Assembly (NCBI GenBank): GCA_037783415.1
Contig: JAZGTN010000073.1
Coordinates: 1,178,001-1,242,000, forward strand
Source of the DNA: Leptasterias polaris
Lineage: Eukaryota > Echinodermata > Asteroidea > Forcipulatida > Asteriidae
Reading direction: 5' to 3'
Length of the DNA stretch: 64,000 nt
The notes beneath the pieces were generated by a model, which was not told the DNA's origin, ran no database searches, and worked only from the letters and a program-made list of their open reading frames with translations. The position numbers were made by a program, and so were the translations under genes. Of the stretch, positions 1 through 10,775 are shown in pieces (position 1 is the first letter of the stretch; every line of letters starts with the position of its first letter).

Positions 1-52
1 GACCTCTAGGTGAGGGCACCCTACTCAAATGACGTCATATGCATAAGGTCTA
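1..52. mobile_element. C-family TA-flanked element, right end only
   Basis: The first 52 bases match the right end of the complete element at 46804-46976 almost base for base. They end in the inverted terminal motif GCATAAGGTCTA. The rest of the element lies before the window. It is non-autonomous, with no coding sequence. Confidence 0.75.
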
Positions 53-1020
53 TTGTCCCTCTTTTTTTTGCAACAGCTCCCATTGGTTTTGTACACATTT
101 TCCAACCGTGGACCTATTGTCCTCTTTTGTTATAGGTCCCCGGTTTGAATGTGTATACCTACTCACACCCACACAGCCATACGGATCTGGTTAGTGGGGT
201 ACTGCCATTGTTGATCTATTATCCCCTTTTCTGAAGAATTCCCCTGTGGGGCCCAATTGTTCCTATTGAAATTACCTTGTGGGGTCCATTGTTCCATTGT
301 TGTCAGGACCCCACAAATGCCCTTCCGTAAGCCCACATGTTTGTAAATCCCGCTAATCGAGGACTTCTCTTCGTTCTCCCATTGTTTGGACAAAGTTTTT
401 TTTAGCGACGTCCCCATTGGGTTTGTACACGAAAACGAAGTAAGGATGTCCTCGCTCTGTCAAACACCCGGATCCCTTTTGTTAAACTCCTCAGTTTCAA
501 CGGGTAGACACGCTCACACCCTCTTTTTTTGCAACAGCTCCCATTGGTTTTGTACACGCTCTCCAACTGGGGACCTTTCCCTAACCGGGGACCCTATTGT
601 CCTCTCTTGTTATAGGTCCCCGGTTTGAATACACATTCTTACGGATCCAGTTTGTGGGGTCTGTTCTATTATTCAATATCCTTTTCTAAAGATTTCCTCT
701 GTGGGGTCCAAATTGAAAACTTTGTGTGGTCCATTGTTCCATTGTGTAAAAGATCCCACAATGGCCTTTCCTATGCCAACCCAAGCACCTGTTATTAGTG
801 ACCTCCTTTTGTCCCTCTTGTTCTAACTTTAATTTTGTGGCAACAGCTCCCGTTGGTTTTATACTTACTTTTCAACTGGGGACCTTCACCCAACCGGGGA
901 GCCTATTTTGCCTTTTGTTACAGGTCCCCAGTTTGAATGTGTATACATGTACCTACACAATGTACACAAGTTTTAAATGCACACAGTTGCGCATTATGTC
1001 GTTACCTTCTTTTGTTTCAT
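53..1020. repeat. G-family tandem repeat, about three diverged units
   Basis: A block reading GCAACAGCTCCCATTGGTTT followed by GGACC and GGTCCCC motifs recurs at about 73, 531 and 842. The intervening 'GTGGGGTCC...CATTGTTCCATTG' segment recurs at about 275 and 690. The units are diverged and unequal, about 290-460 bp. A single related block lies at 49079-49255. The short open frames here are by-products of the repeat. Function unknown. Confidence 0.7.
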
Positions 1021-1798
1021 AACAAACTTTGCTAGACAAACCACTGTCAACTTTCCATTAAACTTAATTTGAACAAGTCTTACTGGTAAAGATTTTGATA
1101 CACTGGAAGTCACAAATCATATTGCTCCTCCCCCCCTCCCCACCCCACCCAAAAAAGAAAAAACTAATTCTTGCCCCTCAGTTGCCTAAAAAATGTTTTA
1201 CAGCCTCGAGTGGGGTGAAGGAAGTTGATATAAATTTATAAAAGGTATATCACTTTTCAACAAAGTGTCTGTTCTGAAGTCAATCCACGTTAAGAAAACG
1301 TTGACGATAGTGTAAATGACCCACCAGAAAACAAAAATATTTCAGCGAAACCGCAAGCAGATATTTGTCTCCGTCCTTCTCACCCCCTCCCCTTCCTGTA
1401 GTAACCGTGGGGGTGGCTACCCCCCCCCCCCTGTCAATCTTTACCAACCTTGAATCATCGACAACGTCGACATTCACCGTCCGGACTCGTATTTCAGCTG
1501 TCCATAAACGCACTGGAGACTCAATCTCCACTTGGGTATTTAGTTGCATCATAACATCTTTAAATAAAAACTTAGCGCGTCGGACTCTTATCGAGTCACA
1601 CGCGAGCACTAAACCAATGAAACCCAATAACTAAAGTGCCCCACGAATTATCATGAATTGAAAAGTTTTCCCAGATCAAATGATATATTTAGCACTTCCA
1701 CAAGTGCTTGTACCTGTTTGAGAGTTAGCGGAATTGTATTATCATAAGGAGAGGAGTACCATTCAAAATAAGACTTTGCCCACGCCATCTATACATGA
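1021..1798. other. No recognisable feature
   Basis: Unique-looking sequence with a C-rich simple stretch at 1127-1150 and a C run at 1420-1430. Open frames on both strands at 1280-1634 overlap each other, match no family I know and are treated as chance. Confidence 0.4.
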
Positions 1799-2171
1799 TT
1801 AAAGGCACTGAACACGTTTGGTATTTACTCAAAATATATATTAGCATAAAAACTTACTTGGTAACCAGCAACGGAGAGCTGTTGATAGTATAAAACATTG
1901 TGAGAAACCACTCCCTCTGAAGTAACGTAGTTTTTGAGAAAGAGGTAACTTCTCACTAAAATAATAAAAGACTTCATGCATGAAGCCTTTTATTAGCATC
2001 TGAAAGCACACAAAATTGTGCAACAAGGGTGTTTTTTTCTTTATTTTCTTGCAACTTCGATGACCGATTCAGCCCAAATTTTCACAGGATTGTTATTTTA
2101 TGCATATGTTGGGATACACTAAGTGACAATACTGGTCTTTGATAATTACCAAACATGCTCAGTGCCTTTAA
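1799..2171. mobile_element. B-family TTAA element
   Basis: Starts TTAAAGGCACTG and ends in GCCTTTAA. It shares the family blocks AAAACTTACTTGGTAA, CATGCATGAAGCC and TTTTCACAGG with copies at 6834, 47203 and 52318. About 370 bp, no coding capacity. A related subfamily copy follows almost at once. Confidence 0.75.
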
Positions 2172-2187
2172 AGTACATTGTATCTGT

Positions 2188-2569
2188 AAAGTGAGGGTAT
2201 ACCTTTGGTAAGTACTCCAAAAAATTAATGACCATGAAAACTTGCTTGGTAAGAAGCTTTGCAGCTGTTCATTTGTATAAAACTTTGCGAAACAATTCTC
2301 TTCTAAGGAATGTGGTAATAGAGAGAGGAATTCAAAAACATTACAAATCTGCATGAATCGTTTCTCAGATTGTGTTTTCCAATTACAGATTATTCTTCCT
2401 TCGTGGACATAAGTCACATAACCACTCCACATTTTTGGCGATATCTCAAAAAAGCTACCACCTTTTGAAATGAAATTTTCACGGGTTAGTTTTATTGTAT
2501 ATATCTACATTTTTATAGGATTAAAACAATCGAACGGTTCAAAAAACCAAATGTGTATGCTCCCTTTAG
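2188..2569. mobile_element. B'-subfamily element, diverged
   Basis: Same layout as the neighbour but with the subfamily core seen at 45038-45440 and 13423-14051: ATATCTCAAAAA, CTACCACCTTTTGAAATGAA and ACATTTTTATAGGATTA. It ends TCCCTTTA. The left terminus is eroded, so the start is approximate. Confidence 0.65.
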
Positions 2570-3876
2570 AATAGGAAAAATATCATGGCTGAGCCCACAA
2601 ATTGTGTAGTGGTTTTCAGTATGGCACTGATCAGCTGCACTGTTTGATTATTTGTGGTCGTGGATTCTGGGGAGAGAAGAGGAGATGGGGCACTTTAAAG
2701 ACAAGTCCCTTGATTAATTTGACAGAAACAGTACCATCAAAGCGCTTTATTGCTTCCAAACCAATTACAAACGACCTTAATGGTGTAGCTAAATAATTAA
2801 AAACAATGCAGAGGAAGCAATCGATCAGGATCAATAGCAATCAATAGGCGGAGGCTCCACCGACAGGGAGAAAAAAATACAAAAACCACTTGGGGCTTGT
2901 ACAACACTCATCTATACATGTACATCGCGCAGACAACGGCTTCGCTTTCAAGTTTGTCAATTTGTATATTTTTTATTGTTGACACTTTTAAAGGGCCATT
3001 GAGTATGGGAATTCAAAATTAATGTGAGGGAGGTGCTCCGATCAAAGGGAAGAGGAGAGGGTCCAACCACTCAAGAAAGGGGGAGGCAAGAGTAAAAAGT
3101 TACACGGGTTTGAGATGGATTCGCTTGTGACGGTGTCCAGTGTGGTCCGGCTTCTTTGATTTCTCCATCCATTCGTCTCTATTCCTTGCTGTTCTCCATC
3201 TTCTTCTTTGTCTGCCTCTTCTTATTTTCCCTGTCCTAGGTTTTGCCACACCATCAGTCTTGTTATCCGTCTCTATTCTATTCTACGGGCAGCGTGTCCA
3301 GTTCATCTCCATTTTGTCTGTTTTAATACCCTTATAAGGTCCGTAACTCTGGTTTTCTTTCTTATTTCTGTGCATGTGACCCTGACCCCGCAGCTTTCGG
3401 CATGGATCAGAGCTACATAGAGTGCCATGTGCCTATAAAAATACACGCCATCTCAGCATTTCAGACCGTTTCTTAGAATGACAACGTCCTAACTGCAGTG
3501 GTCCAACCCATACCGATTACCAGCAATTAAACAACGGATGTTGTATCTTCATTTTACAATGCTTCCTCATCAGCCTTAAAAACATCTGGGGTATCCTGTG
3601 TTATCGATCACGCATGTACCCCGTCAGCTGAACCACGCACACACACACAATCTCAAGGTAAAGGAATGTATGAAAATCGCTACATCCGCTGTCAGTCCAG
3701 CGTGAACTCAAGACAAAAACCGGTGTGGGACAGGATTAATCCAATTTTGAGGGTATTGATTGCAAGATGATAACAACTTAATTTCCTGCTGGCCGAGAGG
3801 ACTGCAGCAGCTGATGAGGTGCAGGAAAGATCTCGTACCAAATCGTTAATGAGTCTGTGAAATCATCTAAGAACTC
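2570..3876. other. No recognisable feature
   Basis: No family repeat or credible coding exon seen. It contains a short CA run at 3638-3650 and a pyrimidine-rich segment at 3160-3240. Confidence 0.35.
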
Positions 3877-4058
3877 GGCCTGTAATTTCATAAAGCCTTT
3901 AAGAAACAAATCTTGAGGAAAAACTAAGAGAGCAGAAACAAGTTACCAGCCAGAATTCTATGCAGCTTACATTCTTGCGACTGGTGCACCACTCATTTTC
4001 TACTTAGCAAATAAATTTGCTAAGCATTTTTTTCTGCTAAACAATTAGCCCCTGGGCC
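3877..4058. mobile_element. A-family hairpin element, diverged
   Basis: Opens TGTAATTTCATAAAGCC and closes TTAGCCCCTGGGCC, with the conserved interior TTACCAGCCAGAA and TTGCTAAGCA. The arms are partly complementary, so the transcript could fold into a long hairpin. A second copy abuts it. Confidence 0.65.
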
Positions 4059-4250
4059 TAAATTTCATAAAACCTGTAAGCACAAAAACTTATACACAGA
4101 AAGAAAAAATCTAGCTTAGCAGAAATCGGTTACCAGCCAGAAGTGTATAGTTTACAACGTTGCCACTGATGCCCTACTCATTATTTGCTTAGCAAAATAA
4201 AATCGCTAAGCAGTATTCTCTGCTGAACAGCAGCTCTATGAAATTGGGCT
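4055..4250. mobile_element. A-family hairpin element
   Basis: Runs from GGGCCTAAATTTCATAAAAC to CAGCTCTATGAAATTGGGC, the inverted ends of the A family, with an internal TTACCAGCCAGAAG. Full length at about 196 bp and head-to-tail with the previous copy. Confidence 0.75.
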
Positions 4251-5281
4251 TTGGGCGTGATGTCTCTACTTATTGTAAGCAAAAACATTGGCGCTTACCA
4301 TGGCCGCAAAAAGGCTTTATGGATCCGTGTGCCATACTAATAAACAATAAAATCAGCTTGAGTCATTTGAAATAATACTCTCTGTGAATGCCCACAGAAT
4401 CAAAATTATTCTCATTATTTAATTTTTGTTTTAATATTTAATTTTTTTATATCAGATTCACACAAAAAATGCTTCAGATTTCACAGGAGAGCTGTTAAAT
4501 AAAAACATAAATATCAAATGAAAAAAAATGTCTGGGGACCTCATGTCAATTCAGCGTGCTTCAGGCAAACTTGCAAAGTGTGGGTCCAGAATGCCCTCCC
4601 AGTTTAAAAAAAAACAATAACAAGGAGAATTTTGTCCAGCATTTAAATTAATGTACCAACAGGTCAGGGAAACATGACAATCTGTTTAAAATGAATTCTA
4701 GGCTAGCTGATACTGCAAAAATCAAACACACCAAGGCTCCATACACCCCAAAATAGGGTTTCCGAAATGTATTATGCAGCACAAAGAATGTAACTTTTCA
4801 TAACTTGACCGCCTCTTCATTCTAACACATTGCAGTATTCAGGAAATTATTCTTTGCATTCAAACATTGCCACCGCAAATTCTTAGGGTAATTTCAATCT
4901 GCATGAATGTCAAATTCAATGTGTTTACTTCGGCTTCAACTGCTGGGATTTCCAGTTCGGCTTTTCTAATTTGTGAGCATTTCCTAAGTGAAAATACCAA
5001 GGCCTTCAAATGTCTTAGCATTACTTGGTAGCCTTGACTCAGTTCTCCTTGATCGCTGATGTTCTGTCCACATGCTATGAAACAGCTAAGAACTTACTCT
5101 CCAAAATACTCTCCAAATAGCTTTAAAAAGTGGCTGACAAATTGTGCACAACACATTGACTGAGTGAGACTTGAAACTTTGCAAGGTGTGGATCACAAGA
5201 AAAGTTTTAATATTAAACATGCGGGTACAAAACTTTTTGAGGAGAATAGTGGGTTCTGAAAAAACTGGTGTGGTCTTGACT
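4251..5281. other. No recognisable feature
   Basis: AT-rich unique-looking sequence with several A and T runs. No repeat family member or coding exon identified. Confidence 0.35.
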
Positions 5282-6334
5282 ACTTGTACTTGAGCACTAT
5301 CATACTCAAGTCCTACTCGTACTCAAGTCCTACTCGTACCCAAGTCCTACTCGTACCCAAGTCCTACTCGTACCCAAGTCCTACTCGTACCCAAGTCCTA
5401 CTCGTACCCAAGTCCTACTCGTACCCAAGTCCTACTCGTACCCAAGTCCTACTCGTACCCAAGTCCTACTCGTACCCAAGTCCTACTCGTACCCAAGTCC
5501 TACTCGTACCCAAGTCCTACTCGTACCCAAGTCCTACTCGTACCCAAGTCCTACTCGTACCCAAGTCCTACTCGTACCCAAGTCCTACTCGTACTCAAGT
5601 ACTACTCGTACTCAAGTACTACCCGTACTCAAGTACTACCCGTACTCAAGTACTACCCGTACTCAAGTACTACCCGTACTCAAGTACTACCCGTACTCAA
5701 GTACTACTCGTACTCAAGTACTACTCGTACTCAAGCACTACTCGTACTCAAGCACTACTCGTACTCAAGTACTACTCGTACTCAAGTACTACTCGTACTC
5801 AAGTACTATTCATAATCAAGTTTTACTTGTACTCAAGTACTACTCATACTATTCGTAATCAAGTACTACTTGTACTCAAGTACTACTTGTACTCAAGTAC
5901 TACTCGTACTTAAGTGCCACTTGTACTCAAGGAATACTCATACTCAAGTCCTACTTGTAATCAAGTACCTCTCATAATCAAGTACCTCTCATAATCAAGT
6001 ACCTCCCATAATCAAGTACTTCCTGTATTTGAGTACTACTCAGACTCGAGTACTACCCAGACACGAATACTACTTGTATTCAAGTACTACTCATATTCAA
6101 GTTTTACTTATTAAGTCCTACTCATAATCAAGTTCTATCCAAGTACTACCCATACTCAAGTCTTACTTGTAATCAAGTACTACCTATACTTGAGTACTAC
6201 TCAGACCCGAGTACTACTTGCCGTATTCAAGTACTACTCGTACTCAATTACTACTCGTATCAAGTACTACTTGTTCTTGAGTGCTACTCATAATTGAGTA
6301 CTACTTGTACTCGAGTACTACTCATACCTGGGTT
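5282..6334. repeat. 17-bp minisatellite, about 62 units
   Basis: The unit is TCCTACTCGTACCCAAG in the left third (about 5330-5590) and nearly invariant there. It becomes TACTACTCGTACTCAAG-like by about 5590-5810 and degenerates with indels towards 6334. Because 17 is not a multiple of three and the unit has no stop in any of the three + frames, the array stays open for 209 codons (5284-5913). That frame is an artefact of the period and not a gene. Confidence 0.95.
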
Positions 6335-6795
6335 ATTGGCAGTACTGACACTTGACTGAAAAATACCTGACTACTGAAAAAGGGTTATTCTAAATACATA
6401 CTAGAACCCTTTAAAATTTCGTAAGGGTTTTCTTTTTTTCAATATTTTACAAAATTGTGTCACTCGACTCACTTTAAACTGCAAGTTTGATCCCATATGT
6501 GCCTGTGCGACCTTCTGCTATGAAACAAACCCGAGTCTGTACTACATGTTGTTGTGGGTTTCTTTACCAAACTTGTGACTCAATATGATTTGATAGAAAT
6601 ATAACCAGAGGAAGACAAGGCAAAGGAAATGAAGTAATTTGATAGAAAGTATAAAAGCCTGACTGAAGAGATAATACTATTAAATGACAATCTTGATGGA
6701 ACTCCAATCAAGGACCTGAAATGGAACAGGTTTGTTCATATTATTCTGGCACTGTGCTCTGCCCGGGCTGTTGCCTTGCAACTGATCATTTATCA
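6335..6795. other. No recognisable feature
   Basis: Spacer between the minisatellite and the nested A/B insertion. No coding or repeat signal recognised. Confidence 0.35.
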
Positions 6796-7322
6796 GGGCC
6801 AATTTCATAGAGCTGCTTAAGCACAAAAGTAGCTTAAAGGGAGTGTACCCCTTTGGTAATTACTCAAAAAAATAATGACCATAAAAACTTACTTGGTAAA
6901 GAGCACTGGAGAGCAAATGATATCATACAAAATTGTTAGAAATGACACCATTTGAAGTAATGTAGTCTTAGAGGAAGAGGTAATTTTACACAAAAATATT
7001 TGAATCCGAGAAAGACTTCAGGCATGAAGCCTTTCTCTGGCATCTGAAAGCACACAAGTCTATGCAACGAGGATGTTTTTTCTTTCATTATTTTCTTGCT
7101 ACCTCGATGACCAATTGAGCCCACATTTTCACAGGTTTGTTATTTTATTCATTTGTTGGGATACACCAAGTGAGGATATTGGTCTTTGAAAATTACCAAA
7201 AGTGTATTTTACCTTTAAGCACAACTAACTTATACTTTGCAGATTAAGGTAACTAGCCAAAATAACATTTCACCTTTACATTGTACCATTTGTGAATGGT
7301 GCCCTTCTCGTTATCGCTAAGT
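6796..7322. mobile_element. A-family element split by a B-family insertion
   Basis: The left A part (6796-6837) ends AAAAGTAGCTTAA. The right part resumes at 7215 with TTAAGCACAACTAAC and continues to about 7322. In intact A copies (reverse complement of 14489-14682) these two parts are continuous. The interruption is the B element at 6834-7218, and the target TTAA is present on both sides. Confidence 0.8.
6834..7218. mobile_element. B-family TTAA element nested in A
   Basis: Flanked by TTAA on both sides. The element proper reads AGGGAGTGTACCCC... and ...ACTTTTGGT... inverted, ending ACCT. Because the interrupted host element is known from other copies, this is direct evidence that B elements duplicate TTAA on insertion. 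That is the target preference known for piggyBac and Kolobok transposases. No transposase is encoded. Confidence 0.85.
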
Positions 7323-7435
7323 CTTTCATCTTTGTTGATGTATTTTTACATTATGCAAGCCCAAATGATCAGCTGTGCTGGATGTGTCCGAGGGGGGAGC
7401 CTGACCAATTTCTTGGTCAGGCTGATCCAGAAACT

Positions 7436-7572
7436 GGGCCCAAATTTCAAAGAGCTGCTTAAGCAGAAAATATTGCTTAACAAAAACAGATATGAGCAGG
7501 ATACCAGCCGAAAATTGTACATGTGACATGGTAGTTTGGCTGGTAACCTTATTCTGGTAAGCCAAATTTTGC
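7436..7572. mobile_element. A-family element nested in E, truncated
   Basis: Begins GGGCCCAAATTTCAAAGAGC and carries GAGCAGGATACCAGCC and TGGCTGGTAACCTTATTC. It stops before the terminal arm. E sequence resumes afterwards. Confidence 0.75.
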
Positions 7573-7627
7573 CCTGGTTTTCAAATGGAATCAGTTATAC
7601 TGACCCAGAAATGGGTCAGGTCCCCTG

Positions 7628-8131
7628 CAACCTCGTTCCCAGTGATGTGCGATCTCGCAGCGCCATATTGTTTTCTTTCCCAGAATGCATCACTCGATCC
7701 TACTCCCCTGAAAGTGTGACTTTGAAATATCCAAATATATTGGATATTTTAACTAGTCCTGTGGTTGATCCATTCTGTGTTAGAGACTACGCGAAGCGCG
7801 CTGTCAAAGGACGCACAAGTCAAAGAGCAACTGGCCCCCTCTCATTCTTTTTAAATCTTGTGATACATTTAACTGTATGCAGTTTAGGGTGACCCTATAA
7901 AAACATGATTCATTTGAAAATTATTGTTCCGAAATACGTGCATTTTTACACGCGCGTACTAAGCGCCCTACAAGCGCCTAGAAGCGATCAAAACTTGTTA
8001 ACAAGCATACATGCATCAGTAACTTTTGATAAGCCAATCAGTGTTGATTTTTAGTGCTTCCCTTCCAGGGGTTAGAGACCTACGCGGAGATAGCGGGCGA
8101 TACGGCGCGCATGCCCATGGTAGCGAGGCTG
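7628..8131. mobile_element. hAT-like non-autonomous element
   Basis: Flanked by GGTCCCCTG on both sides (7619-7627 and 8132-8140), as expected for an 8-bp target duplication with neighbouring identity. The termini CAACCTCGTTCCC and, inverted, CAGCCTCGCTACC resemble each other and hAT-type ends. Within E sequence this insert is absent elsewhere. The 118-codon open frame at 7536-7892 crosses A, E and this element, so it is not a gene. Confidence 0.55.
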
Positions 8132-8331
8132 GGTCCCCTGCGATCTGAAATCTGGGTCAATTCTGACCGGGGGGGGGGGGGGTGTCTTTTAAGAGTGAAG
8201 TTGTAAAACAAACAAGTTTATTCAGGGAGTCAATGCCGATAAAAAAAAAGGTCTGGAACTGGGATCCAGATCTTAGGAGGTATGTTGAAACGATGGAATT
8301 TCCTCTGTGTGATCACTTGAAGGCCAAATAT

Positions 8332-8643
8332 AAAAAAATACCAGTTGATCGTCCTGATTTTTCCAAAAAGAGGAGGATGAGGGCCTTTTTATTTTTAATT
8401 TTTTATTTTTTTTCCAAGATGGCCGCCAAGTATTTCAATTCAAACAGGCCACCAATTCTTCAGTTTGAAATCACCGGTAACTTTCTTTATATCTATTTGT
8501 TGCATGAGTCAAGGGTGGATTAAAAATACAAACAATTTTTTTTTAAATTTATTTTTAAGGAAAAATCGAAAATAAAAAAAAATTAAAAAAAGGATGCGGC
8601 CTCAAAAAAGGATGCGGGCGGGGACGATCAACTGGTATTTTTG
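8332..8643. mobile_element. I-family foldback element
   Basis: ATACCAGTTGATCGTCC at the left is inverted as GGACGATCAACTGGTAT at the right. The interior carries CAAGATGGCCGCCAAG and GGCCACCAATTCTT. Fragments occur at 17656-17745 and inside the P element at 38105-38330. Confidence 0.7.
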
Positions 8644-8910
8644 TTTACTTGGCCTAACACCCCTAGAGTTATAAATTCCAGGGAGCTTCTGGAAACAGTG
8701 TTATCAGTACAGAAATAGAACAAAGAGTCTGACTTATTTTATTTGAAGAAAAATGCATAATTTTCTGTTTACCAGGCAGACTAAAAAAAAGTCTGAATTC
8801 AGATAACAAACTAAAAATTTCTTATCCCTGTTTATTCCAAACTCCCCAGACTTAGTTCCATTATGGTTTCTTCCATTCTACAACTTGATGACGTACGAAA
8901 CACAGCAAAA

Positions 8911-9065
8911 CTGGGTTTGATTTCTATACAAAGCACCAAGATTCATCTTAAGATGAGGTCAATATCACCATGGGGATTTGTATTGTGACATCACACTTTG
9001 CTTAGCAATTAAGATTTGACACATGTCTTAAGAGCAATCTTTATCGCTTTGTGAAATCGGTTCCG
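8911..9065. mobile_element. F-family foldback element
   Basis: Shares AAGATTCATCTTAAGATGAG, ATTTGTATTGTGACATCAC and CTTTGTGAAATCG with the copy at 21462-21612, which lies in the opposite orientation. The ends are loosely inverted. No coding sequence. Confidence 0.65.
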
Positions 9066-9092
9066 GCTTCTTACACCATCAAACCCGGCATA

Positions 9093-9380
9093 GGTGTTTA
9101 CAAAAGATCCACAGAGCCTGCACATCCAGCAGAGTGCAGGCAGGATTTGTTCCAATCCCAAGCTCAATAGAGAGGCATTTTGAAAATCTTAATTTTATAG
9201 AAACTGCACAGTTTGATATCTATCGGATTTTGACAAGAAGAAAGAAGGCACACTTGCTCAGCCGTTGTTTGTACTATTCTTCGTTTTATAAATGGAGAAC
9301 TTCTTATTTGACCAATGAAGTATCTTACCTGCCAGGAAATGTCCTTTATAATGCACAGGGTCACCTTTTTTGTAGACAAG
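9093..9380. mobile_element. H-family element, diverged, inverted orientation
   Basis: Blocks GATCCACAGAGCCTGCAC, AAACTGCACAGTTTGAT and TATAATGCACAGGGTCACC follow the order of the H copy at 55844-56180. The TAGACC termini are not clear, so the edges are approximate. Confidence 0.55.
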
Positions 9381-10013
9381 GTGACAAGGTGTGCCCCCCC
9401 CCCCTCCACCTCAAACCCAACCATTACCCCTTACTTGGGCATCCCCACTATTGATGTAAAACAAACAAGTAAGTTTTGTTCACACTCCACAGACTATATT
9501 CCAGTACTGTTCCAACATTGTGCACAACTTTGTGACAACTCAGACACACACACACACAAAAATAACATGCACACAAAAATAACGTGACCTAATCCCCCCC
9601 AACATCAATACAAGCAATAAAACATTCCATAAATCAAGAGTACACAAGCAATGGTTAACAAACCTTAAATTAATCTTGCTTCAATGCCATCACAGCAGGC
9701 CAGCTCCAGTCACATTTAATGGCTCTCCAAGGGATATCTGCAAAACTGAAAAAAAAAAAAAAGGTCATCCATCAATTTACATCTGGCATGACAGGATAAA
9801 TGCTGCCACTATAATGCTGAAACTGCCAAGGGAGGCATTTTCAATGAACATGGATGACATTATGAATGTCTAAGTTTTGACTGAAATAATGCTTGATTTA
9901 ATTAGCTTCATCAGTGTCTATGTCAGGTACTAATGTACTTGCGTATGACCTCTGTGTGAGGACATCTTATGAATTTTTCAATAATTACCACAGTGATACT
10001 CAAAGAGTACAAC
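9381..10013. other. No recognisable feature
   Basis: Holds a C run near 9393, a CA run near 9545 and a poly-A tract near 9750. No coding exon seen. Confidence 0.35.
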
Positions 10014-10277
10014 TGGGGAGGGGTAAGAGGGGGAGGGGGAGGGGGAAAGACTAAAAGGGGTAAGATGGGATGAGAGGGGTAAGATGGGTTGAGAGGGGTA
10101 AGATGGGTTGAGAGGGGTAAGATGGGTTGAGAGGGGGTAAGAGAGGCGAGATGGGGTGAGTAGGGGCAAAAGGAGGTGAGAGGGGAAAATAGGCAGTGAG
10201 AAGGGATAAGAGGGGATAAGAAGGGTGGGAGTGGGGGTGAAGGGGCAAGACAGGGTAAGAGTGGGTATGGGTTAGAG
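10014..10277. repeat. Purine-rich G-run minisatellite
   Basis: Almost all purine plus T on this strand. It has near-exact 19-bp units GAGAGGGGTAAGATGGGTT at about 10070-10135, grading into looser GGGGTAAGA repeats. The complementary strand gives long Pro/Ser/Leu/Thr frames (about 9923-10300, minus) only because of the composition. Confidence 0.85.
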
Positions 10278-10775
10278 ATTATGGAATAATTGTTGTTCAA
10301 CAGGTGCAGAACTCGTTCATTCTACGTTTTTTGCCCGATTTCAGGGATGAAATTTGACGAGTTTGAATGCTCCTGACTCTTATGCCTGGGCTGCCCTTGT
10401 TCTAGACCCAGAACCTCCAAGATATTATAATTCTAGAGTTTTACAGACTCTGTGCATCGCCAGAAATACAAAACTACAGGATTGGACACAATGTGGACTA
10501 TTTCTCTCTCCTTTTGGTGACTGCTTTACTTCTTGCAAGAACATTCTTGCAAGAACATTTTACGGCTCAAGAAGATTTTGAAACAATCAGCAATCAGGAA
10601 AAATCTTCAGAAATCACATGCCTGCAATTTATTCCAAGTTCAGCAAAATTTCACAAGCAGTTAAGAAAACAAACTGCTAAGGACAGCAAAGTTATTTCTT
10701 AGCAGAAACTACTACTGATGAAAATGTCTGTATAGTGGTTATGCCACTGTTTCTGAGCCTAAATCATCGTAGAAA
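10278..10775. other. No recognisable feature
   Basis: Short chance frames only. A direct duplication of ACATTCTTGCAAGA occurs at about 10530-10556. Confidence 0.3.

Larger units (their letters stand above)
7392..8175. mobile_element. E-family foldback carrying two nested elements
   Basis: GGTCAGGCTGATCCAGAAACTGG (left, from 7412) and TGACCCAGAAATGGGTCAGG (7600-7620), with CTGAAATCTGGGTCAATTC (8145-8165), are the GGGTCA/TGACCC motifs that define E at 31243, 40226 and 51566. A truncated A element sits inside at 7436-7572 and a hAT-like element at 7628-8131. The outer limits are approximate. Confidence 0.6.

Noticed and set aside
5284..5913. 209-codon frame of Ser/Tyr/Thr/Pro repeats
   Set aside because: It follows wholly from a 17-bp tandem unit without stop codons. 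The translated period of 17 residues is three DNA units. No start context or flanking gene structure.
7536..7892. 118-codon plus-strand frame
   Set aside because: It crosses the borders of an A fragment, an E element and a hAT-like insert, so it cannot be an evolved reading frame.
9923..10300. Overlapping minus-strand Pro/Ser/Leu-rich frames
   Set aside because: Composition artefact of the purine-rich minisatellite on the plus strand.
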